Positions 1-6,180 of a stretch of 10,717 bases of DNA are shown here, one piece after another. The translations under genes were made by a program, and so were the position numbers. Source of the stretch: an uncultured Bacilli bacterium (GTDB taxonomy: Bacteria; Bacillota_I; Bacilli_A; RF39; UBA660); assembly GCA_948874605.1 (NCBI GenBank), contig CAQRXS010000038.1, forward strand, positions 1 to 10,717. The letters run 5' to 3'. The notes beneath the pieces are model-generated. The model worked only from the letters and a program-made list of their open reading frames with translations. It ran no database searches and had not been told where the DNA came from. The stretch's first letter is position 1. Each line of letters starts with the position of its first letter.

Positions 1-107
1 ACTTCTAGGAATCTACCATCTCTAGGACTTCTAGAATCAGCAGCAACAATACGATAGAATGGTTTTGCTTTTGAACCCATTCTTTTTAGTCTTAACTTAA
101 CTGCCAT
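1..107 (-). CDS. rpsP: 30S ribosomal protein S16, N-terminal part (runs off left edge)
   Basis: The first 35 codons are visible, starting at the ATG at 107-105. They read [20 protein letters not shown] and continue with [15 protein letters not shown]. This is the canonical start of bacterial S16, a small-subunit protein that binds 16S rRNA and helps 30S assembly; the basic RLKRMG and the [12 protein letters not shown] blocks are diagnostic. A strong AAGGAGG site at 114-120 lies seven bases upstream and fixes the start. A consensus promoter lies just upstream, so this is probably the first gene of its transcript. In many Firmicutes rpsP is followed by KH-protein, rimM, trmD and rplS genes, but none is inside the window, so that is only an expectation. 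The 3' end is missing. Confidence 0.97.
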   Translation of the reverse strand, partial: MAVKLRLKRMGSKAKPFYRIVAADSRSPRDGRFLE

Positions 108-113
108 AAACTA

Positions 114-120
114 CCTCCTT
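114..120 (-). promoter_or_regulatory. Ribosome-binding site of rpsP
   Basis: AAGGAGG on the minus strand, seven bases before the rpsP ATG at 107. It is a near-complete match to the anti-Shine-Dalgarno sequence and supports the start. Confidence 0.85.
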
Positions 121-136
121 CTGTTTCACTTTTGTT

Positions 137-165
137 ATTTTATCAAATCCTCCAATCTCTGTCAA
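137..165 (-). promoter_or_regulatory. Sigma-A-type promoter of rpsP
   Basis: On the minus strand there is a perfect -35 TTGACA (165-160), a 17-base spacer and a -10 TAAAAT (142-137). The -10 is preceded by TGA, giving a TGn extended -10. Transcription should start near 130, leaving a leader of about 23 bases with the AAGGAGG site. This is the best consensus promoter in the window, as expected for a ribosomal-protein gene. A 20-bp dyad (161-180) overlaps the -35 and could be an operator. Confidence 0.85.
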
Positions 166-180
166 TCAAATTTGGTTGAC
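161..180. promoter_or_regulatory. 20-bp imperfect dyad overlapping the rpsP -35 (operator candidate)
   Basis: GTCAATCAAATTTGGTTGAC is an inverted repeat with nine of ten base pairs matching (mismatch 166/175), centred on AAA|TTT. It covers all but one base of the rpsP -35 and the region just upstream. That position suits a repressor or an upstream activator, but no known regulator's consensus is recognised. It may be chance in AT-rich DNA. Confidence 0.35.
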
Positions 181-185
181 ATCAT

Positions 186-209
186 AAAAAAAGATCAATT
201 TTTATTGAT
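186..209 (-). terminator. Rho-independent terminator after cotE
   Basis: On the minus strand ATCAAT (209-204), a four-base loop and ATTGAT (199-194) form a 6-bp AT-rich stem. After one C it is followed by seven T (192-186). It lies about 20 bases past the cotE stop and just before the rpsP promoter, so it separates the two transcripts. The stem is weak but the T-run is good. Confidence 0.6.
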
Positions 210-230
210 ACTTTTTACAACACTTTGACT

Positions 231-773
231 TTATTCATTTGTTATATTTTCTTGTTCTAAATAATTCTCTTGAATTTCTTCAATTCCCTCAAACTCTACT
301 TCATCCATAATTTCTTCATAGTCATCATCCATATCTTCAATAGGAACTTTTATTTTGGTATCTCCTACAATTTCAACACCAATTTCTTTTTCTATATCTA
401 ACAAAATATTTCCATTTTGAATTTCTACATTTGTTACTGTTGGTTGTTTTAGTCCACGAACGATGATTTCTGAATTATTTGTTAATGTAGCTTGATCTTT
501 TAATGGAACATTTAATAATTCATTATAAGAGAAACGCTTTGTATTAACTTTAGTCTTTGTATCTCCTTCATAGGAATACCAAACATTTACGTCAAATGCA
601 CCATTTACACCTACTTTTCCCCCTTGATTCATTCCTGAAAAATTATGATTTATTACCCAACATCCTAAAACAGTATTTACTGCTTCGTCTGGAGTAAAAG
701 AAAAATGCATATTATTGGTTTTTTTTGCTTTGCCAATTACTGCTTTTGTAACTATCTCTTTATAATTTGCCAT
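231..773 (-). CDS. cotE: Outer spore coat morphogenetic protein CotE
   Basis: A 180-residue protein, almost the length of Bacillus subtilis CotE (181 residues). The N-terminus reads MANYKEIVTKAV against MSEYREIITKAV in B. subtilis as I remember it. Family blocks VLGCWVINH (35-43) and DVNVWYSYEGDTKTKV (61-76) are clear. The C-terminal ~35 residues are strongly acidic (DMDDDYEEIMDEVEFEGIEE), as in the family. CotE assembles into a shell around the forespore and recruits outer-coat proteins from the mother-cell side; it is not an enzyme. The ATG at 773 is chosen over the in-frame GTG at 782 because GAGGTGA (785-779) is correctly spaced for 773 and the GTG lies inside that site. It is a single-gene unit with its own terminator and a candidate sporulation promoter. 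In Bacillus cotE sits by mutS, but here it lies between rpsP and a HIT gene. Its presence implies a sporulation programme in this organism or its recent ancestor. Confidence 0.93.
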   Translation of the reverse strand: MANYKEIVTKAVIGKAKKTNNMHFSFTPDEAVNTVLGCWVINHNFSGMNQGGKVGVNGAFDVNVWYSYEGDTKTKVNTKRFSYNELLNVPLKDQATLTNNSEIIVRGLKQPTVTNVEIQNGNILLDIEKEIGVEIVGDTKIKVPIEDMDDDYEEIMDEVEFEGIEEIQENYLEQENITNE

Positions 774-778
774 ATCAT

Positions 779-785
779 TCACCTC
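779..785 (-). promoter_or_regulatory. cotE: Ribosome-binding site that sets the cotE start
   Basis: GAGGTGA on the minus strand, about six bases before the ATG at 773. It overlaps the alternative GTG (782-780), making that upstream codon an unlikely start. Confidence 0.75.
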
Positions 786-790
786 TACTC

Positions 791-799
791 TAATGTATG
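791..799 (-). promoter_or_regulatory. Candidate mother-cell sigma (SigE/SigK-like) -10 element of cotE
   Basis: The minus strand reads CATACATTA. The first eight bases fit the SigE -10 consensus CATACAnT and all nine fit the SigK -10 CATAnnnTA, as known in B. subtilis. No clear SigE -35 is present; an AACA about 14-15 bases upstream could serve as the SigK -35 core AC. The predicted start would fall at the 5' edge of the ribosome site, a very short leader. In B. subtilis cotE is read by both SigE and SigK, so function and site agree, but this is inference. Confidence 0.45.
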
Positions 800-806
800 C
801 AAAAAC

Positions 807-835
807 TTTATTTTGTTGCTAAATCATGGTAAAAT
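807..835 (+). promoter_or_regulatory. Extended -10 promoter of the HIT gene
   Basis: TGGTAAAAT (827-835) is a TGn extended -10 with hexamer TAAAAT. The -35 region (about 807-812, TTTATT) is poor, as is common for extended -10 promoters. The transcript would start near 842, directly at the AGAAAGAAGG ribosome site. It is back-to-back with the cotE promoter. Confidence 0.55.
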
Positions 836-857
836 TGTTTTAGAAAGAAGGTATTTT

Positions 858-1217
858 ATGGACTGTTTATTTTGTAAAATTGCAAAGCACGAAATAGAAA
901 GTAAGAAAATATATGAAGATGATGATTTTTTTGTTTTTTTAGATATGGATCAATCGACACCTGGACATACCCTTATTATTCCAAAGAAACATTATAGTGA
1001 TTACACTCGTCTTGATAGTCAGACACTTTTCAAAATGTTTCAGCTCGCAAGTAAATTTGATATTTTCTTAAAGGAAAAGTTAAATAAAACAGCAATGACA
1101 CTTTTATTCAATCATGGAGAGGCACATGTACAACATGTTCATTTACATTTACTACCAGATTTTGAATTAGAAAAACAATCAATGACTATTGATGAAGTCT
1201 ATAATCAATTAAAATAA
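858..1217 (+). CDS. HIT (histidine triad) family nucleotide-binding protein
   Basis: A 119-residue protein. The catalytic triad HVHLHLLP (93-100, H-x-H-x-H-x-x) gives the family: HINT-like hydrolases that cleave nucleoside phosphoramidates or adenylyl/guanylyl conjugates through a His nucleophile. The N-terminus MDCLFCKIAKHEI with Cys3 and Cys6, plus His45 in the PKKHY block, is the zinc-binding pattern of many bacterial HIT proteins. DMDQSTPGHTLIIPKKH (29-45) is the conserved nucleotide-fold strand region. It is cytoplasmic with no signal sequence. It is somewhat shorter than many relatives (~140 residues), ending soon after the triad. The ATG at 858 follows AGAAAGAAGG; the frame is open further upstream but the family N-terminus starts here. 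It is the only complete plus-strand gene seen and is monocistronic, with its own terminator. Physiological substrate unknown. Confidence 0.93.
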   Translation: MDCLFCKIAKHEIESKKIYEDDDFFVFLDMDQSTPGHTLIIPKKHYSDYTRLDSQTLFKMFQLASKFDIFLKEKLNKTAMTLLFNHGEAHVQHVHLHLLPDFELEKQSMTIDEVYNQLK

Positions 1218-1245
1218 CGAGAAGTATCAGTTCTCGTCTTTTTTT
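1217..1245 (+). terminator. Terminator of the HIT gene, overlapping the 3' end of the convergent M16 gene
   Basis: Stem ACGAGAA (1217-1223), loop of seven bases, TTCTCGT (1231-1237), then CTTTTTTT. The stem starts at the last base of the HIT stop codon and contains the stop codon and last codons of the minus-strand M16 gene. On the minus strand the same hairpin is followed by a poorer T-rich run (TTATTTTAATT), so it may terminate partly in both directions. Confidence 0.85.
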
Positions 1246-2504
1246 GGTTTTATATAACATATATTCATTTCTTTCATTGAAACACGTTTAAAAATCTCTT
1301 TTAGTTTCTTCATGGTGATGTTTTCTAATATTTCTTTTTCTCGCTCAATAATGTATCCATAATGCACTAGCATATATATTAACATATCACAAACTTCTTC
1401 GGGATCTTCGTATCCTAATACAAGATTTGCAATTTCAGATTTTATTTTTCTTTTTATGTCTACTTCATTTAGCTCAAGTTTTTCCAATTTTTCTTTTAAA
1501 AGAGGCGCTACTTCTTCGGGATATTTTGTTTGAGATGCAACTTGAATGATAAAATAGTCTCGTACTGTATATGCGTGACAGCCTAATGTAACACACAAAT
1601 TTTGTTCTTGAAGTTCTTCTTTAAATTTTGAGGTTCCACCAAAATTTGCATTTAATACTAGATTTAAGTTGGATAGTACTACGGCTTCATCATCCTCCCA
1701 TTTACTACGAGGAATTTTTACAGATAAGTTAACTCTTGGCATCTCTACATTGGCGTAAAGGGTCTTTTCTTTTTCTACTACTTTCCTAGGTTCTTTATAA
1801 GTTTCAAGTTCGGGACATGCGTACTCTTTATATTCTTTGCTTGCTTGATTTTCTTTAATAATATGAACTACTTCATAAGGATCCACATTTCCAGTAACAA
1901 CAACAAAACTATTTTTAGGATGATAAAAAGTATCATAAATCGTGTTAATGTGCTCCAATGTTATTGATTCAATATCTTCAATGGTTCCAAGTCCCACTAC
2001 ACGGTTAGGATATTTAGAAAATAAACAATTATTAATACCATATAAACGAATTCTTGCAATATTGTCAGCTTGCATTTTAGCTTCTTCTTTGATTGGATTT
2101 CGTTCTGATTCAAAGTTTTCTTCTAAGAATTTTTTTTCATACATATTATCTAAAAGAAGCTCTAGGTTATCTTTTAGATTTACAGAACTGACAAATTCGT
2201 AGACTGTTTTGTCTCCAAAAGTTGAAGCGTTACTGTATGCACCTAATTTATTAAATAATCCTAAAATGGATGAGTTATCATCATTTTTACACATCATATG
2301 TTCAAGATAATGATGTGTCCCAACAGGTACTTTTATTTTTTCTTCTAATACTTGAAAGGAAATATTCTCAAATCCGCATTTCACTACATAAGCCCCTTTA
2401 AAAGTATTCACTTTTTTATTTACCCATACATATATTTTAAGACCGTTTTCACAAGTATCTGTGTAAATTATTTCTTCTAGACCTACTAATTTAATTTTCT
2501 CCAT
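1227..2504 (-). CDS. ymfH: M16 family zinc peptidase, catalytic (YmfH-like)
   Basis: A 425-residue insulinase/pitrilysin-family protein. The inverted zinc motif HxxEH is present as HYLEH (65-69), and a downstream Glu in ERNPIKEEAKM (Glu140 or 141, ~75 residues after the motif) fits the third zinc ligand. GAYSNASTFGDKTVYEF (88-104) is typical of the N-terminal M16 half; the C-terminal half (from ~residue 200, YHPKNSFVVVTGNVDP) is the second, inactive-type M16 lobe. No signal peptide is seen, so it should act in the cytoplasm. It is the last gene of a three-gene operon. Its ATG (2504) overlaps the upstream M16 gene by 14 nt and follows AAGGAGC, indicating coupled translation and a 1:1 partner. 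By analogy with YmfF/YmfH the two probably form a heterodimer; the substrate is unknown. Confidence 0.9.
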   Translation of the reverse strand: MEKIKLVGLEEIIYTDTCENGLKIYVWVNKKVNTFKGAYVVKCGFENISFQVLEEKIKVPVGTHHYLEHMMCKNDDNSSILGLFNKLGAYSNASTFGDKTVYEFVSSVNLKDNLELLLDNMYEKKFLEENFESERNPIKEEAKMQADNIARIRLYGINNCLFSKYPNRVVGLGTIEDIESITLEHINTIYDTFYHPKNSFVVVTGNVDPYEVVHIIKENQASKEYKEYACPELETYKEPRKVVEKEKTLYANVEMPRVNLSVKIPRSKWEDDEAVVLSNLNLVLNANFGGTSKFKEELQEQNLCVTLGCHAYTVRDYFIIQVASQTKYPEEVAPLLKEKLEKLELNEVDIKRKIKSEIANLVLGYEDPEEVCDMLIYMLVHYGYIIEREKEILENITMKKLKEIFKRVSMKEMNICYIKPKKDEN

Positions 2505-3762
2505 CGTTATTACGCTCCTTTAAAATATATAAGAAAGATTCATGAAATTTTCGAGCAAATTCTTGGATATCTTCAATTGTTATTTTAGGAATTTCTGTTC
2601 GAAATTCTTCAAAGGTTGCTTGACCAACTATTTCATGGAAATAATAGTTATCTATCAATCCATACATATTGTCTTCACGTAATTTTAAGTCTGCTAAAAT
2701 TTTTTCTTTTTGGATTTCAAAAAATGTAGGATTAATATGTCCTTCCACCATTTCTTTCATACATTGTCTCATTTTTTCTAAAGCAAGTGGGATATTTTTA
2801 TAAGATAAACGAGCAAATAAAATGCTATAACCATCTGCTAAGCTACCAGTCGTTCCACAGTTATAACACAACGAGTTCTCCATGCGAAGAGATTTATAAA
2901 GTTTATCTTCCATGCTGGCATTTCCTAAAATTCTTGTGAATAATGGACTCACAAAATTTCTTTCTTTTTCTGTAATATTTTCCCATTGATAATAAAGTAG
3001 AAGTTGCGTTTGCTGATATACGCTTTCTACTTCTAATTCATGATATTTTTGTATTTTATTTTCAACGATAAAAGGAATCTCTCCAATAGCAATAGAAGGT
3101 TTATAAAAATGTTTCTGAATTATTTTTGCTAACCTTTCCATATCTAAATCACCAATAATTAGAATATCGCAATGAGAATCTAATAATTTTTGATACTCAG
3201 GATAAAGATTTTCAGGAGTAATTTCTTCTAAATCATTTAAGTTACCATTTAATTGTACCCCTGTGATGGAATCACCAAATAATGCTTTTTTACTTTCTAC
3301 CAAGGCATAAGAAAAAGGTTTTTCTTTATAATGCATTATGTTAGTTTTCATTCTTTCTTTGATAATATTAAAGCTTCGTTCATTAAATTTTTCTTCTTTT
3401 ACATGTGGATGAGTTAAGCATTCAAATAAAAATGATATGGTGTCTTCTAAATAATTTTTTTCGGAAACAAATTTTGGATTTAAAAAATCGATACCAAAAG
3501 ATGATAAAAGATTATAACCACTCCTACTAATGCTTCCTCCAAAAGATACGTTATATAATTCTTCGCTTTTAATTAACATTTCTCTTTTTGTAGGATAAGC
3601 TTCTGAAGTGTATGTTAGCAAACTTACTAAAGCATTTCTTTTGGTAACATTTACTTTTCTCGCATCTTCTCTAAAAGTAACTTCCATATAGCAATTTTTA
3701 AATTTATCTGTTTTTATGGTAAAAATTTTATAACCATCATAATCGTATGTTTTGTAGTTCAT
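2491..3762 (-). CDS. ymfF: M16 family peptidase-like protein, non-catalytic partner (YmfF-like)
   Basis: A 423-residue M16-fold protein. The place where the zinc motif should be (RNALVSLLTYTSEAYPTK, about residues 39-56) has no HxxEH, so it is predicted inactive. Other family features remain: the SEELYNVSFGGSISRSGY block, the PHVKEEKFNERSFNIIKERM helix where an active enzyme would carry the distal Glu, and the second-lobe segment LCYNCGTTGSLADGYSILFARL resembling the R/Y substrate-binding region of M16 partners. ATG 3762 is preferred over the GTG at 3774 because GGTGG lies just upstream of it. It is the second gene of the operon, 24 bp after the HD hydrolase and overlapping the catalytic M16 gene. 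Likely an inactive subunit that shapes or binds substrate for its partner, as in other M16 heterodimers. Confidence 0.87.
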   Translation of the reverse strand: MNYKTYDYDGYKIFTIKTDKFKNCYMEVTFREDARKVNVTKRNALVSLLTYTSEAYPTKREMLIKSEELYNVSFGGSISRSGYNLLSSFGIDFLNPKFVSEKNYLEDTISFLFECLTHPHVKEEKFNERSFNIIKERMKTNIMHYKEKPFSYALVESKKALFGDSITGVQLNGNLNDLEEITPENLYPEYQKLLDSHCDILIIGDLDMERLAKIIQKHFYKPSIAIGEIPFIVENKIQKYHELEVESVYQQTQLLLYYQWENITEKERNFVSPLFTRILGNASMEDKLYKSLRMENSLCYNCGTTGSLADGYSILFARLSYKNIPLALEKMRQCMKEMVEGHINPTFFEIQKEKILADLKLREDNMYGLIDNYYFHEIVGQATFEEFRTEIPKITIEDIQEFARKFHESFLYILKERNNDGEN

Positions 3763-3786
3763 AATATACACCACCTACTCCTTTTA

Positions 3787-4920
3787 TTATACACTAAACT
3801 CACTCATTTTAAACATACTTGCACATCGAATAAAATATTCGTCCGTCATTCCAGCAATAAAATCAAGTACGCGACGCGCGGGAGTCGTTGATTCAAGGTA
3901 TTTTTCTTTTTTATGATTCAAGAATTTGGTATAGATTAAGGAATTTTTATTTTCGCTTTTAATATCATTTAGAAACCCTTCAAAAACTTGATAAAACATG
4001 TGCGTTATTTCTTCTTGCTCTTCTTTATTTAAAGATACGTTATAAATGTGCTCGTAATTGAATTTTTTTAAGTGTTTTACTGCATTATAGACTTTTTCAC
4101 TCATTTTTATATAAGGCTTTTCAAAACTATTTTTTATTATATCTGTAACTATAGTATTTACTATTTCGCGATTTTTTGTTCCTAGAACGTCACTAATTTC
4201 TTTTGGAATTTCTTCTTTTCTAAAGCGAGATAGCATAACTGCATCTTCGATATCTTTACCAAGGTATGCGATAATGTCACTCACACGTACAACACAGCCT
4301 TCTAAAGTCATTGGAACGAGTGTTTTCACAAAGTCTTTTTCTTTGTAGCTAGCATGGTACTCTTTTAGAAATTCTTCTTTTGTTTTCTTTTTCGGATGAT
4401 ATTCCCCTAATAGGAACTCACCATTATGACACATAATAGCGTCCAAGACTTGAATGGTTAAATTCTCTCCCATACCTTTTGATTCAATTTCCATTAATAG
4501 TCTTACACTCTCAATATTATGATTAAAATAGCCTTCGTTATTTTCTAAGCTAATTTTATTTAATACGGATTCGCCAAAATGGCCAAATGGAACATGGCCT
4601 AAATCATGCCCAAGACTTGCTGCTTCTATTAAATCTTCGTTAAGTCCTAATGCTCTTCCAATGGTTCTTGCGATTTTACTAACATATTGAACATGAAGCA
4701 TCCGTTTAGTAATATGATCATTTTCTTTTCCTTTAAATACTTGAGTTTTATCGCTATATCTAGAATACGCATAAGTATACAAAATACGGTCAATATCATG
4801 AAAAAAAGGGCTTCTTATATCCTCTTTTTCTTGCTGAAAGCGTCTAGCGTATTCATCAAGACATGCATATTCGCTTAAACCAATGTTATGTCTAGACATA
4901 TTTTCCTCTAAAGTTTTCAT
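3787..4920 (-). CDS. HD-domain dGTP triphosphohydrolase-like protein
   Basis: A 377-residue protein of the dGTPase branch of the HD superfamily, which removes triphosphate from dNTPs. Visible metal-site residues are His76 (HVQYV), His105-Asp106 in GHDLGHVPFGH, and Asp215 in VVRVSDIIAYLGKDIEDA. Further family blocks are SPFFHDIDRILY...SDKTQVF (37-62), equivalent to the R-D-R-I...KTQVF segment, and GYFNHNIESVRLL (130-142). The ATG at 4920 is chosen for AGGTGAT five bases upstream and a promoter just before it. ATG 4899, preceded by AGAGG, is a realistic alternative (370 residues). The frame is open to 4965, but that stretch holds the promoter. First gene of an operon with the two M16 genes; the functional link is not obvious. 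Substrate (dGTP or other dNTP) cannot be fixed from sequence. Confidence 0.9.
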   Translation of the reverse strand: MKTLEENMSRHNIGLSEYACLDEYARRFQQEKEDIRSPFFHDIDRILYTYAYSRYSDKTQVFKGKENDHITKRMLHVQYVSKIARTIGRALGLNEDLIEAASLGHDLGHVPFGHFGESVLNKISLENNEGYFNHNIESVRLLMEIESKGMGENLTIQVLDAIMCHNGEFLLGEYHPKKKTKEEFLKEYHASYKEKDFVKTLVPMTLEGCVVRVSDIIAYLGKDIEDAVMLSRFRKEEIPKEISDVLGTKNREIVNTIVTDIIKNSFEKPYIKMSEKVYNAVKHLKKFNYEHIYNVSLNKEEQEEITHMFYQVFEGFLNDIKSENKNSLIYTKFLNHKKEKYLESTTPARRVLDFIAGMTDEYFIRCASMFKMSEFSV

Positions 4921-4923
4921 GGC

Positions 4924-4930
4924 ATCACCT
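4924..4930 (-). promoter_or_regulatory. Ribosome-binding site deciding the HD hydrolase start
   Basis: AGGTGAT on the minus strand ends three bases before the ATG at 4920. It resembles the AGGTGA sites of cotE and the Nudix gene. It favours 4920 over the further upstream ATG at 4950, which has no such site. Confidence 0.55.
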
Positions 4931-4936
4931 ATCAAT

Positions 4937-4965
4937 ATGATATCATTATTCATTTTTTTGCACAA
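4937..4965 (-). promoter_or_regulatory. Promoter of the HD hydrolase/M16 operon
   Basis: The minus strand has TTGTGC (4965-4960), a 17-base spacer and TATCAT (4942-4937), with TGA immediately upstream of the hexamer (extended -10). The start would be near 4930, giving a leader of only about ten bases before ATG 4920, or about 31 before ATG 4899. Confidence 0.5.
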
Positions 4966-5001
4966 GAAAAGATGCTACAGTTTTCCAGGCACATTCAAAA
5001 C

Positions 5002-5628
5002 TTATAATGTAAATTCTTTGGATATAGCGAAATCTAAGTCATATATTTTATTTTCCTTTGCTAGTTTTATTAATAAATTTGCTTCAAAAGTTACTATACT
5101 TCTTCCAGAGTTCCAACTATTATCCGATAAAAACCAATTATCACGATCAGAGAACCCGTCTTTAGAAGGAATCATTGTAACACCAATATTTGGAAATTTC
5201 TTTTTGATAATAGCCATACATCTTTTTAAATGAAATTCACTGGTTATTATCGCGATGGAACTTATATCTTTGATTTGTTGGAAAGCATTGTCAATATTTT
5301 CAAAAGTATTATTTGATTTATCATCGATTAAAATATCATCCAAGTTTACGCCCATTTTGCTTGCAAGTTCTCGCATTTTTATAGCTTCTGGAATCGTATC
5401 ATTATTTTGATTACTTACACCGCCATTTCCTCCACAAAATATTAATTTCGAAACGCGCCCATTTTTGTATGCGTCAACTGCTGTGGCGACTCTTTCTTGA
5501 ATCAACATACTGTTACCAAATACGATTCCATATTTCGCATTTTTTCCATCATCGTAAATATCTCCATAAACTATTTTTTGAATATCTTTATCGGTTAAAT
5601 TTTCAAATTTCATTTCAGTAAGTTTCAT
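5002..5628 (-). CDS. DUF218 / YdcF-like (ElyC-SanA-YdcF) family protein
   Basis: A 208-residue protein with the DUF218 pattern: AKYGIVFGNSMLIQERVATA (31-50) corresponds to the IVLGG...RV..A strand-loop; SKLIFCGGNGG (60-70) is the glycine loop; IDDKSNNTFENIDNA matches the E.S.NT.EN motif; and AIITSEFHLKRCM corresponds to the VTS.FH..RA motif. No N-terminal membrane segment is seen, so this is the soluble YdcF type, not the anchored SanA/ElyC type. Biochemical function is poorly known (S-adenosylmethionine binding has been reported for E. coli YdcF). Its start overlaps the upstream Nudix gene by 14 nt (ATG 5628) or 23 nt (GTG 5637, with AAAGGA five bases upstream); either start is possible. Translational coupling with the Nudix enzyme is likely. 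Confidence 0.8.
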   Translation of the reverse strand: MKLTEMKFENLTDKDIQKIVYGDIYDDGKNAKYGIVFGNSMLIQERVATAVDAYKNGRVSKLIFCGGNGGVSNQNNDTIPEAIKMRELASKMGVNLDDILIDDKSNNTFENIDNAFQQIKDISSIAIITSEFHLKRCMAIIKKKFPNIGVTMIPSKDGFSDRDNWFLSDNSWNSGRSIVTFEANLLIKLAKENKIYDLDFAISKEFTL

Positions 5629-6109
5629 ATTTAACACTTCTTTCCTTTACACTTTTAATTAAATATTTACATTCTTCTGTTACTAAATTTGACGCTAATG
5701 CTTCTTCATAGGAAAAGAAACGATAGTCTAAACATTTTTCTGGCTCCATTATTTTTATCTCGCCACCAATATATTTTGCAAAATAAATTATGAATAACCA
5801 ATTTATATTGTTTTGTTGACATTGAAAAATTCCAATCGATTGACTCATTTCTAGATTAATATTATCTCCGGCTTCTTCTTTTAATTCTCTTAGAATAGCA
5901 TGTTTGTAAGTAGCATCCTTTTCTTCCACTTTTCCGCCAATATCTTCGTATAAGCCATTTTTGCCACTAGATTTTGGTCCTCGTTGTTGTAATAATATTT
6001 GTCCTTTGGCATTTTCAATATGTATAATGACACCTATTTTTTTATTCGAATAGTTAAATTTGTTTATGTCTTCTATTGATGCTTCATGACTTAGGGGATA
6101 AAATTTCAT
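5615..6109 (-). CDS. Nudix hydrolase
   Basis: A 164-residue protein with a Nudix box at 58-81: GGKVEEKDATYKHAILRELK followed by EEAG. The metal-binding REL-EE-x-G core (Arg74, Glu75, Glu78, Glu79, Gly81) is intact. The spacing between GG and RE is one residue longer than the canonical GX5EX7RE, with Asp65 where Glu is usual. An N-terminal strand IGVIIHIENAKGQILLQQRG (25-44) leads into the box, as in MutT/NUDT-type enzymes acting on nucleoside diphosphate derivatives; substrate not predictable. The ATG at 6109 follows AGGTGA six bases upstream, and a strong extended -10 precedes it. First gene of a pair with the overlapping DUF218 gene. Confidence 0.9.
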   Translation of the reverse strand: MKFYPLSHEASIEDINKFNYSNKKIGVIIHIENAKGQILLQQRGPKSSGKNGLYEDIGGKVEEKDATYKHAILRELKEEAGDNINLEMSQSIGIFQCQQNNINWLFIIYFAKYIGGEIKIMEPEKCLDYRFFSYEEALASNLVTEECKYLIKSVKERSVKYETY

Positions 6110-6128
6110 AGTTCTTCACCTATATAAA

Positions 6129-6137
6129 AGTATAGCA
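6129..6137 (-). promoter_or_regulatory. Extended -10 promoter of the Nudix/DUF218 pair
   Basis: The minus strand reads TGCTATACT: a TGn extended -10 with hexamer TATACT. No good -35 is found 16-18 bases upstream. Predicted start near 6122, giving a leader of about 13 bases that contains AGGTGA. Confidence 0.6.
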
Positions 6138-6180
6138 TATTATTTTAAGATTTTCTCATGTTTTTAGCCAGTTTGCGTAG

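Noticed and set aside
705..857. N-terminal extension of the HIT gene through the open frame upstream of 858
   Set aside because: The extension is Phe/Cys/Ile-rich shadow of cotE, and the ribosome site plus the typical MDCLFCKI start fix the ATG at 858.
1942..2202. Plus-strand open frame of 86 codons
   Set aside because: Lies wholly inside the catalytic M16 gene on the other strand, has no ribosome site and no recognisable protein features.
4883..5233. Plus-strand open frame of 116 codons, Phe/Ile/Leu-rich
   Set aside because: Antisense to the HD hydrolase start and the DUF218 gene; the hydrophobic look is the usual shadow of AT-rich coding DNA.
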